Assembly: GCA_044359405.1 (NCBI GenBank)
Contig: JBIKMC010000256.1
Span: forward strand, 1 to 5,044
DNA length: 5,044 nt
From: SYIM01 sp044359405
Lineage (GTDB): Bacteria; Pseudomonadota; Gammaproteobacteria; Burkholderiales; Burkholderiaceae_E
Direction: 5' to 3'
Within the stretch, counting starts at the first letter, position 1; every line of letters begins with the position of its first letter. The position numbers and the translations under genes were made by a program. Below, in pieces: positions 1-5,044 of this stretch. The notes under the pieces are model-generated. The model saw nothing but the letters and a program-made list of their open reading frames with translations. It was not told the origin of the DNA and made no database searches.

Positions 1-1264
1 CGAACTGGTTGAGCAGGCGATTGACTTCCTGCACCGGCACGCCAGCGCCCGCCGCAATGCGCCGCTTGCGCGAAGCCTTGATCAGCTCGGGCTTGGTTCG
101 CTCAGCCGGAGTCATTGAGCAGATGATGCCCTGCATACGTCGCATTTGTTTTTGCGCCTGATTCATATCGGCACCGGCGGCCGCCTGCTGCAGCTGTGCG
201 GGCAATTTGTCCATCAGGGAACTGAGCCCGCCCATGCGGTTCATCTGTCCGATCTGGGCCGCAAAATCGTTAAGGTCGAAGCGATCACCCGTCTTGAGCT
301 TGTCGGCCAGCTTCTTGGCTTCGTGCTGATCGACCAGGCGGTTGGCCTCTTCGACCAGCGAAACAATGTCGCCCATGCCCAGGATGCGGTTGGCCATGCG
401 CTCGGGGTGGAAGCTTTCAAGCCCATCGAGCTTCTCGCCCACGCCCACGAATTTGATCGGCGCGCCCGTGACCGCCTTGACCGAGAGCGCCGCACCCCCG
501 CGCGAATCGCCATCAAGCTTGGTGAGCACGACCCCGGTCACCGCGACGGTCTGACCAAAGGCGCGGGCCGTATTGACCGCGTCCTGCCCCTGCATTGCAT
601 CGACCACCAGAAGGGTCTCGATTGGCCGCAGGTCTGCATGCAGGGCAGCTATCTCCTGCATCATGGCTTCATCGATGCTGAGGCGTCCAGCCGTGTCAAC
701 CAGCAGTACATCGTGGTAGTGAGTACGCGCCCAGTTCAGGGCTGCCTGAGCAATGTCCTGTGGCCGCTGCCCCGGGCTGGACTCAAAAAAATCAGCGCCT
801 ACCTGCTCGGTCACGGTACGCAGCTGATCAATTGCCGCAGGCCGATAGACGTCACATGAGACGGTAAGTACCTTTTTGCGCTGTGTTTCGCGCAACCAGC
901 GAGCAAGCTTCCCCACGGTGGTGGTCTTGCCGGCACCCTGCAGACCAGCCATCAGAATGACCGCAGGCGGCGTTGTGGCCAGGTTGAGCTGGGCATCGGC
1001 CCCGCCCATGAGCTCAGTCAGCTCTCGGGCGACGACACCCACCAGGGCCTGCCCGGGCGTCAGGCTGCCCACGACCTCCTGACCCATGGCCTTGTCGCGC
1101 ACCCGATTGATAAAATCACGCACCACCGGTAGCGCCACGTCGGCCTCAAGCAGTGCCACGCGGATTTCGCGCAGCATCTCCTGGGTATTGGCTTCGGTCA
1201 GGCGCGCCTGACCCCGCATCGTCTTGACGACACGGGCCAGGCGCTGGGAAAGGGTATCAAGCAT
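1..1264 (-). CDS. ffh: Signal recognition particle protein Ffh (SRP54 homologue), C-terminus cut by window edge
   Basis: Ffh binds 4.5S RNA, captures signal sequences of nascent inner-membrane proteins and, with FtsY, delivers the ribosome to the translocon in a GTP-dependent cycle. I translated the minus strand from the ATG at 1264-1262: the frame stays open for 421 codons to the window edge. The N domain carries ALLEAD (residues 37-42). The G domain carries the P-loop GLQGAGKTTT (107-116), DVYRPAAIDQL (138-148), DTAGR (190-194), TKLDGD (248-253) and GVGEKLDGLE (274-283). The methionine-rich M domain starts near 325, with a finger-loop region around 344-362 and the RNA-binding SRKRRIAAGAG (398-408). 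E. coli Ffh has 453 residues, so about 30 C-terminal residues are missing only because the window ends. The N-terminus MLDTLSQRLARVVKTMRG matches the family start, which fixes the start codon. No clear Shine-Dalgarno sequence precedes it. The gene is divergent from the ypjD-like gene. No frame damage was seen. Confidence 0.98.
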   Translation of the reverse strand, partial: MLDTLSQRLARVVKTMRGQARLTEANTQEMLREIRVALLEADVALPVVRDFINRVRDKAMGQEVVGSLTPGQALVGVVARELTELMGGADAQLNLATTPPAVILMAGLQGAGKTTTVGKLARWLRETQRKKVLTVSCDVYRPAAIDQLRTVTEQVGADFFESSPGQRPQDIAQAALNWARTHYHDVLLVDTAGRLSIDEAMMQEIAALHADLRPIETLLVVDAMQGQDAVNTARAFGQTVAVTGVVLTKLDGDSRGGAALSVKAVTGAPIKFVGVGEKLDGLESFHPERMANRILGMGDIVSLVEEANRLVDQHEAKKLADKLKTGDRFDLNDFAAQIGQMNRMGGLSSLMDKLPAQLQQAAAGADMNQAQKQMRRMQGIICSMTPAERTKPELIKASRKRRIAAGAGVPVQEVNRLLNQF

Positions 1265-1275
1265 GGGGGCTGGGT

Positions 1276-1281
1276 TACACT
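1276..1281 (+). promoter_or_regulatory. Possible -10 element for the ypjD-like operon
   Basis: TACACT matches TATAAT at four of six positions and is preceded by TGGGT. No good -35 lies 16-18 bases upstream, where the ffh coding start is found. If used, transcription would begin near 1288, leaving almost no leader before the start codon. This was judged by eye and is weak. Confidence 0.22.
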
Positions 1282-1292
1282 GAAGAATCGTG

Positions 1293-2090
1293 ATGATTCT
1301 ACTGTTTATCGTGTTCGCGCTCCCGGCGCTGCTCTACCTCGCATCGTGGCGGGCCGGCGAACGCCTGGCCGCTCCACTCATGATCGCCGCGCTGGCCCTG
1401 CATGCGGGATCACTGTTCCTGGCCGTCAGCGGCACCCAGGGCTGGCGCTTTGGCTTTGCGACGGTGCTCTCTGCGACACTCTGGATCGGCGTCACGGTTC
1501 TGTGGCTGGAGGCCATCAGCGTGCCGGTACGGGCCCTGCGCGCCATCGTTTTACCGCTGGCGGCTGTTGCGGTACTGCTTCCGCTGCCGTTTCCCGGGTC
1601 TGAGTTGAGCGCGCGCGCGACCGCCCCCCTTTTTGTGCCGCATCTGGTGGTGGGGACGCTTGCTTATGGCGTGCTGGCGCTGGCGGCACTGCACGCCCTG
1701 CTGATGGCTGCCGCCGATCGGGCCCTGCACGCGGGCTCGGGTGCGGCGCGGGGGCCGCTGTCGCGAGTGGTCGATGATTTGCCGCCACTGCTGGCGCTTG
1801 AGCGCATGCTCTTCCGACTGATAGCGGTCGGCTTTATGTTTCTCACCCTGACCGCCGTCAGTGGCATTGTGTTTTCAGAGCAGGTCTTCGGACGTGCGCT
1901 GCGCCTTGACCACAAGACGCTGTTCACGCTGATCTCATGGGTGGTCTTTGGCCTGCTCCTGCTGGGGCGCTGGCGTTACGGCTGGCGGGGGCGCACGGCA
2001 CTGCGGTTGACGTTCGGCGGATTTGGGCTGCTGATGCTGGCCTACGTGGGCAGCCGCTTTGTGCTCGAAGTGATCCTCAGCCGCTCCTGA
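1293..2090 (+). CDS. ypjD: CcsA/YpjD-family inner membrane protein (cytochrome c assembly-like)
   Basis: This is a polytopic inner-membrane protein of the cytochrome c assembly (CcsA/HemX-like) superfamily; the exact role of the YpjD branch is not settled. The 265 residues contain about eight hydrophobic segments, near 2-19, 28-46, 53-73, 81-98, 114-140, 172-194, 208-224 and 239-258, which fits the size and topology of E. coli YpjD. Family-like features are TAVSGIVFSE (187-196), DHKTLFTLISW (206-216), GWRGR (230-234) and AYVGSRF near the end. Histidines 37, 117 and 207 lie in or near membrane segments and are candidate haem ligands. The tryptophan-rich WWD motif of true CcsA/CcmC haem handlers is not evident, so a direct role in cytochrome c maturation is unproven. 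The frame is also open from a GTG at 1290; I prefer the ATG at 1293, which has a weak GAAGAA element five bases upstream. Being divergent and next to ffh matches the E. coli arrangement. Confidence 0.88.
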   Translation: MILLFIVFALPALLYLASWRAGERLAAPLMIAALALHAGSLFLAVSGTQGWRFGFATVLSATLWIGVTVLWLEAISVPVRALRAIVLPLAAVAVLLPLPFPGSELSARATAPLFVPHLVVGTLAYGVLALAALHALLMAAADRALHAGSGAARGPLSRVVDDLPPLLALERMLFRLIAVGFMFLTLTAVSGIVFSEQVFGRALRLDHKTLFTLISWVVFGLLLLGRWRYGWRGRTALRLTFGGFGLLMLAYVGSRFVLEVILSRS

Positions 2091-2125
2091 GCCACTCACC
2101 GGTCAATCAACGACACTCTGCGCGC

Positions 2126-2401
2126 ATGGGCAAATTTCTGATCTGGGTCATAGTGGCTGCGGGCGCCTGGTTCGCCTGGAAGTTTTATCAGACCAGCCAG
2201 CGCCGTATTGAGCAGTCCCGCCGCGCCGCCCCAGGTGCCGACGAGCCTGCCCGGCCCGACGCGGCGGCATCCTCGCCCGAACGCATGCAGGCCTGTGCGC
2301 ATTGTGGCGTGCACCTGCCAGCCAGCGAGTCGGTCAGCGACGCCGACGGCCGCCCGTTTTGCAGCGCCGCTCATCGAGAAGCCGCCAAGCGCTCATCCTG
2401 A
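2126..2401 (+). CDS. PP0621-family small membrane-anchored zinc-finger-like protein
   Basis: A 91-residue protein with three parts. Residues 3-20 are a hydrophobic, tryptophan-rich N-terminal helix (FLIWVIVAAGAWFAWKF) that probably anchors it in the inner membrane. A basic and then proline/alanine-rich linker spans 21-55. The C-terminal module has CAHC (57-60) and PFCSAAHR (77-84), giving a CxxC...CxxxH set (C57, C60, C79, H83) that could bind one zinc. The sequence GVHLPASE after the second cysteine is typical of proteins annotated PP0621 family, whose biochemical function is unknown. It starts 35 bases after the ypjD-like stop, with no strong ribosome-binding site. It overlaps the ampD start by one base, so it is probably co-transcribed and translationally coupled to ampD. 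The reading frame is open further upstream, but the hydrophobic start at this ATG fits the family best. The family assignment is from motif memory. Confidence 0.85.
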   Translation: MGKFLIWVIVAAGAWFAWKFYQTSQRRIEQSRRAAPGADEPARPDAAASSPERMQACAHCGVHLPASESVSDADGRPFCSAAHREAAKRSS

Positions 2402-2994
2402 TGGCCCGTCACGCGTGGCGACAAGACCCTGGCGGCTGGCTGCGGCTTGCGCAACGCGTTGTCTCTCCTAATCAGGACGAGCGCCCTGCGGGTCTGCCGA
2501 TTGATCTGCTGGTAGTTCACTACATCAGCCTGCCGGCGGGGTTTTTTGGGGGTGACACGATCGAGCGACTGTTCACCAATCGCCTGGGGGAACATCCCGA
2601 CCCCGACCTTGCGGCGCTGAGCGCACTGCGAGTGTCAGCACACTTTCTCATCCGCCGCGGTGGCGAGCTGATTCAGTTCGTGGGCACGGATTGCCGCGCC
2701 TGGCACGCGGGTGAGTCAAGGCTTGGCGAAAGAACACGCTGCAATGACTTCTCAATTGGGGTTGAGCTCGAAGGCGACGCCGCGCACCCATTCACGCGCC
2801 GCCAGTACCGGCGGCTTGCCTGGTTGGTCGCGGCGCTACGCGATCGCCATCCGCTGGCAGTGGTGGCCGGCCATAGCGACATCGCTCCAGGACGTAAACA
2901 AGACCCGGGCCCCTGGTTCGACTGGAAATGGCTGCTGACCCAGCCCTGCGCGGCTGGACTGGTCAGACCGCCCGCAGTCAAGCCGTGTCGCTAA
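2401..2994 (+). CDS. ampD: 1,6-anhydro-N-acetylmuramyl-L-alanine amidase AmpD
   Basis: AmpD is a cytosolic zinc amidase that cleaves the lactyl-L-alanine bond of anhydromuropeptides imported during cell-wall recycling. Where an AmpR/AmpC system exists, its loss derepresses beta-lactamase; no such system is visible here. The 197 residues form one amidase_2 domain. Zinc ligands by comparison with Citrobacter AmpD are H40 (VVHYISLP), H158 (GHSDIAPGRKQDPGP) and D168. E122 (SIGVELEG) and K166 are the likely catalytic pair. Other family features are GGDTIERLF (50-58), RVSAHFLIRR (77-86) and the CRAWHAGES loop (98-106). The residue after the first zinc ligand is Tyr where E. coli-type enzymes have Asn. 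The start chosen is the ATG whose first base is the last base of the upstream TGA. An in-frame ATG at 2302 would add 33 arginine-rich residues with no family resemblance and lie inside the upstream gene, so it is rejected. No clear terminator follows. Confidence 0.96.
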   Translation: MARHAWRQDPGGWLRLAQRVVSPNQDERPAGLPIDLLVVHYISLPAGFFGGDTIERLFTNRLGEHPDPDLAALSALRVSAHFLIRRGGELIQFVGTDCRAWHAGESRLGERTRCNDFSIGVELEGDAAHPFTRRQYRRLAWLVAALRDRHPLAVVAGHSDIAPGRKQDPGPWFDWKWLLTQPCAAGLVRPPAVKPCR

Positions 2995-3071
2995 CACAAT
3001 TGGTATATCCCCTAGGTGCACAGGTACCTTCAGTCCAGACCCCTAGCAACCATGCGTTTTTTCAGGCCAAA

Positions 3072-3092
3072 GTGGCGCGTAAGGCGCACCAC
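3072..3092. other. Imperfect hairpin downstream of ampD
   Basis: GTGG (3072-3075) pairs with CCAC (3089-3092), and GCG (3077-3079) with CGC (3085-3087), leaving one C/A mismatch and a five-base TAAGG loop. No T-tract follows on the plus strand, so it is not a standard intrinsic terminator for ampD. A T-run (3057-3062) lies upstream of it on the plus strand. Confidence 0.25.
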
Positions 3093-3125
3093 CACTGATT
3101 TGAAAAAATAGAAGTCAAGCGGTAC

Positions 3126-3146
3126 GCGGCCTGGCGATCCAGCCGC
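3126..3146. other. GC-rich hairpin in ampD-nrdA spacer
   Basis: GCGG (3126-3129) and CTGG (3131-3134) pair with CCGC (3143-3146) and CCAG (3139-3142). This gives eight base pairs with one bulged C and a four-base CGAT loop. It is the best stem between ampD and the candidate nrdA promoter. It lacks a U-tract, so it could only help stop ampD transcripts or protect their 3' ends; function is unknown. Confidence 0.3.
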
Positions 3147-3180
3147 CCGCTCGCGGCACGGCTCGATATCGTTTGCGGGC

Positions 3181-3210
3181 TTGCTAGCGACCGACCCTGA
3201 CCACTAGAAT
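3181..3210 (+). promoter_or_regulatory. Candidate sigma-70 promoter of nrdA
   Basis: TAGAAT at 3205-3210 matches the -10 consensus at five of six positions. TTGCTA at 3181-3186 matches the -35 consensus at four of six, with an 18-base spacer. Transcription would start near 3217, giving a leader of roughly 268 bases before the nrdA ATG. The -10 lies inside an NrdR-like site, the arrangement expected of a repressed promoter. This was found by eye. TTGACT (3403-3408) and TTGACC (3411-3416), closer to the gene, have no acceptable -10 at the right distance. Confidence 0.42.
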
Positions 3211-3216
3211 TAGTCC
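3201..3216. promoter_or_regulatory. Candidate NrdR box 1 (overlaps the -10)
   Basis: CCACTAGAATTAGTCC is an imperfect 16-base inverted repeat (ACTA...TAGT around a four-base centre). It fits the 4+8+4 layout of the NrdR box consensus ACACwAwATaTwGTGT, with the core ACTA/TAGT kept and the outer bases of both arms and the centre diverging. NrdR is the ATP/dATP-sensing repressor of bacterial ribonucleotide reductase genes and usually binds two boxes a whole number of helical turns apart. Supporting context is the nrdA gene downstream, overlap with the best -10, and a second partial site 31 bases further on. No nrdR gene is visible in this window. Confidence 0.45.
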
Positions 3217-3231
3217 CCTTGGATGTCTTTG

Positions 3232-3247
3232 CCCCCACAGGTAGTGC
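3232..3247. promoter_or_regulatory. Candidate NrdR box 2 (weak, 31 bases from box 1)
   Basis: CCCCCACAGGTAGTGC keeps the right arm of the NrdR consensus (TAGTG, 3242-3246) but its left arm is poor. Alone it would not be called. It is listed because its register is exactly 31 bases downstream of box 1, about three helical turns, which is a spacing reported for paired NrdR boxes. Confidence 0.3.
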
Positions 3248-3471
3248 CTGGCAGCGCTTACCGGGGAATTTTTATCAAGGCCGATTCAACCAGACTCGCT
3301 CACCCATTCGCGCGCTCAGGCCCCCGATCAAACCGCTTCAAGGCATTCAACCGGTAGGTCCACGCGCGATGTTCATTCACTCACTTAAACCGTAGCCCGA
3401 TTTTGACTCATTGACCTGTAACCGCGCCGACCGAGCCCAGTGCCAGAGGAGGTCGCAGGTCTGTGATCTAT

Positions 3472-3476
3472 GGAGG
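3472..3476 (+). promoter_or_regulatory. Ribosome-binding site of nrdA (decides start)
   Basis: GGAGG sits eight bases before the ATG at 3485. The frame also has an ATG at 3470, five codons upstream and overlapping this element, while an in-frame TGA at 3464-3466 excludes anything earlier. A second strong element, AGAGGAGGT at 3445-3453, is 16 bases from the ATG at 3470, too far for normal use. The ATG at 3485 is therefore preferred. Confidence 0.75.
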
Positions 3477-3484
3477 AATCAAGC

Positions 3485-5044
3485 ATGCAAAGGCTCGCCG
3501 AACGCGCGCGGCCGGCAGGACAGCCGGCCGTATCAACCAGCCAGATCGCCCCAGAGGATGCCGCCTCGGCCAGCGCCGAGCTGTATGCCAATTTCAAGAT
3601 CATTCGCCGCAACGGGTCGGTCGTCGGCTTTGAGCCTAGCAAGATTGCAGTCGCCCTGACCAAAGCCTTTCTCGCGGTCCACGGCGGCCAAAGCGCCGCG
3701 TCGGCACGGGTGCGTGAATTGGTGGACAAGCTCACCAGCGCTGTCGTGAGTGCGCTGACACGGGGTAAGGCCGGTGGCGCCACGTTCCACATAGAAGATA
3801 TTCAAGATCACGTCGAACTGGCCCTTATGCGCTATGGCGAGCATGAGGTTGCGCGGGCCTATGTGCTCTACCGCGAGCGTCGTGCCCAGGAACGGGCGGC
3901 TCGCCAGCGCGAATCGGGCGAGAGCGCCCAGGTCGTGCTGCACGTCGTCGACTCGGACAGCCGGCGCCCGCTCGACACGGCCGAATTGCGCGCGCTCATT
4001 GACGCCGCCTGCGTCGGCCTGGGTGAATTCGTCAGCGGCGAGGCGGTGTACGCGGAAACCATCAAAAATCTCTACGACGGCGTCCCTCTGGAGGAGGTCT
4101 ACAAATCGGCCATCCTGTCGGCGCGTGCCCTCATCGAAAAAGATCCGGCTTACAGCCAGGTGACGGCACGACTGTTGTTGCACACCATGCGGCGTGAAGT
4201 GCTGGGCGAGGACGTTGGCCAGGCGCAGATGACCGAGCGCTACGCCGAGTATTTTCCTCGCTTCATCCGCCAGGGCGTCCAGGCCGGGCTCATCGATGAG
4301 CGGTTGCAGCAGTTTGACCTGGCCCGGCTGGGTGCCGCGCTCGACTCGAGTCGCGATCTGCAATTTACGTATTTGGGTCTGCAAACCCTGTACGACCGGT
4401 ACTTTCTGCATATCGATGAGCAGCGCATTGAACTGCCTCAGGCGTTTTTTATGCGGGTCGCCATGGGATTGGCCATTGGCGAGGTCGATCGTGAGGCACG
4501 TGCGGTTGAGTTCTATGAGCTTTTGTCGACCTTCGACTTCATGAGCTCCACCCCAACCCTGTTCAACTCGGGTACGCAGCGCTCGCAGTTGTCTTCGTGT
4601 TATCTCACAACCGTCTCGGACGATCTTGACGGAATTTATGAGGCCATCAAGGAAAACGCCCTGCTGGCCAAGTATGCGGGCGGTCTGGGCAATGACTGGA
4701 CGCCGGTACGTGCATTGGGCAGTCATATCCGCGGCACCAACGGGAAAAGCCAGGGAGTGGTGCCCTTTCTCAAAGTCGTGAACGACACGGCCGTTGCCGT
4801 CAACCAGGGCGGCAAGCGCAAGGGAGCTGTCTGCGCCTACCTGGAGACCTGGCACCTCGACATTGAAGAGTTTCTCGAGTTACGCAAGAACACGGGCGAT
4901 GACAGGCGGCGCACGCATGACATGAACACCGCCAACTGGATTCCCGATCTGTTCATGAAACGCGTGGTGGAAAACGCCGAGTGGACCCTGTTTTCGCCGG
5001 CCGACTGCAGCGATCTGCATGACAAGTTCGGAGCTGAGTTCGAG
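3485..5044 (+). CDS. nrdA: Class Ia ribonucleoside-diphosphate reductase, alpha subunit NrdA, C-terminus cut by window edge
   Basis: NrdA is the catalytic large subunit that, with the radical-bearing NrdB, reduces ribonucleoside diphosphates to deoxyribonucleoside diphosphates in the cytosol. The 520 visible codons are uninterrupted. After a low-complexity leader (1-34) comes an ATP-cone activity switch (about 35-133), with FKIIRRNG (37-44), GFEPSKIAVALTKAF (48-62), FHIEDIQDHVELALM (101-115) and VARAYVLYR (122-130). A second, weaker cone-like segment follows (about 148-235), as in the double-cone enzymes known from Pseudomonas. The catalytic barrel then begins: SSCYL holds C372, the probable first redox-active cysteine. 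FMSSTPTLFNSG (352-363), KYAGGLGNDW (396-405), GGKRKGAVCAY (442-452) and NTGDDRRRTHDM (469-480) mark the substrate and specificity-site region. The radical-site cysteine with its Asn/Glu partners, the second redox cysteine and the C-terminal tail lie beyond the window. Family members with ATP-cones are about 950-970 residues, so slightly over half is present. nrdB is expected downstream. Confidence 0.97.
   Translation, partial: MQRLAERARPAGQPAVSTSQIAPEDAASASAELYANFKIIRRNGSVVGFEPSKIAVALTKAFLAVHGGQSAASARVRELVDKLTSAVVSALTRGKAGGATFHIEDIQDHVELALMRYGEHEVARAYVLYRERRAQERAARQRESGESAQVVLHVVDSDSRRPLDTAELRALIDAACVGLGEFVSGEAVYAETIKNLYDGVPLEEVYKSAILSARALIEKDPAYSQVTARLLLHTMRREVLGEDVGQAQMTERYAEYFPRFIRQGVQAGLIDERLQQFDLARLGAALDSSRDLQFTYLGLQTLYDRYFLHIDEQRIELPQAFFMRVAMGLAIGEVDREARAVEFYELLSTFDFMSSTPTLFNSGTQRSQLSSCYLTTVSDDLDGIYEAIKENALLAKYAGGLGNDWTPVRALGSHIRGTNGKSQGVVPFLKVVNDTAVAVNQGGKRKGAVCAYLETWHLDIEEFLELRKNTGDDRRRTHDMNTANWIPDLFMKRVVENAEWTLFSPADCSDLHDKFGAEFE

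Larger units (their letters stand above)
2995..3484. other. 490-base intergenic region between ampD and nrdA
   Basis: No protein gene, tRNA or known riboswitch could be recognised on either strand. The first third (about 2995-3150) contains two imperfect GC-rich hairpins without T-tracts and the heptamer CCCCTAG at 3009-3015 and 3040-3046. The middle (3181-3250) contains the candidate nrdA promoter and two NrdR-like sites. The last third appears to be untranslated leader, ending in two purine-rich Shine-Dalgarno-like elements, AGAGGAGGT (3445-3453) and GGAGG (3472-3476). A 44-codon ORF from 3223 to 3357 is present but lacks a ribosome-binding site and any recognisable similarity. Confidence 0.8.

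Noticed and set aside
146..859. 237-codon open frame on the plus strand
   Set aside because: Antisense to the ffh G and M domains, which are intact on the minus strand. No domain is recognisable in the plus-strand translation.
1937..2125. Upstream extension of the small zinc-finger protein
   Set aside because: The frame is open back to 1937 but overlaps the end of the ypjD-like gene in another frame. The membrane-anchor start MGKFLIW at 2126 fits the family.
2302..2400. Upstream in-frame extension of AmpD from an ATG at 2302
   Set aside because: It would add 33 arginine-rich residues overlapping the zinc-finger module of the upstream gene. AmpD family proteins start close to the chosen ATG at 2401.
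3002..3028. Possible terminator stem (GGTA...TACC around GTGCAC) after ampD
   Set aside because: The arms are only 3-4 bases with an asymmetric internal loop, and no T-tract follows.
3463..3650. Possible GTG-started ORF after the strong AGAGGAGGT element
   Set aside because: A GTG at 3463 is well spaced from that element, but the frame overlaps the nrdA start out of frame, encodes an arginine-rich peptide with no similarity, and stops near 3650.
3533..4855. 440-codon open frame on the minus strand
   Set aside because: It lies wholly antisense to nrdA, whose plus-strand translation carries unmistakable family motifs throughout. Long antisense frames are common opposite GC-rich genes. Its translation shows no recognisable domain.
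1..5044. Novel defence, mobile or accessory system
   Set aside because: All substantial coding sequence is accounted for by housekeeping genes in a conserved order. There is no integrase, transposase, repeat array, attachment site or shift in coding style.

Overview
The window looks like a GC-rich proteobacterial chromosome segment, most likely betaproteobacterial (Burkholderiales-like). This rests on the protein sequences (an Ffh of proteobacterial type, a small PP0621-type zinc-finger protein and a NrdA with an N-terminal ATP-cone) and on the gene order ffh / ypjD-like / PP0621-like / ampD / nrdA, which I recall as typical of that group. Genus and species cannot be read from the sequence. 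Everything recognised is chromosomal housekeeping. There is no mobile element, tRNA, rRNA, CRISPR array or phage gene.

Left part (1-1264, minus strand): the gene for Ffh, the GTPase and RNA-binding protein of the signal recognition particle. It is complete at its start and cut by the window edge about 30 codons before its expected end. Only 28 bases separate its start codon from the ATG of the next gene, which runs the other way, so the promoters of both must be packed into that gap and the adjacent coding sequence.

Middle part (1293-2994, plus strand): three genes in a likely operon. They are an eight-helix CcsA/YpjD-family membrane protein, a 91-residue membrane-anchored protein with a C-terminal CxxC...CxxxH zinc-finger-like motif, and AmpD, the cytosolic zinc amidase of peptidoglycan recycling. 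The stop codon of the small gene overlaps the start codon of ampD by one base.

Intergenic part (2995-3484, 490 bases): no convincing protein gene. It holds a plausible sigma-70 promoter whose -10 lies inside a partly palindromic site resembling an NrdR box. A weaker second site lies exactly 31 bases downstream. This suggests deoxynucleotide-responsive repression of nrdA and an mRNA leader of roughly 270 bases. Two imperfect hairpins after ampD and a CCCCTAG heptamer repeated 31 bases apart are weaker signals.

Right part (3485-5044, plus strand): the first 520 codons of nrdA, the catalytic subunit of class Ia ribonucleotide reductase, with a canonical N-terminal ATP-cone and a probable second, degenerate cone. 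It is open at the window edge. No undescribed biological system was found. The most useful leads are the regulatory layout in front of nrdA and the very tight divergent ffh/ypjD start region.
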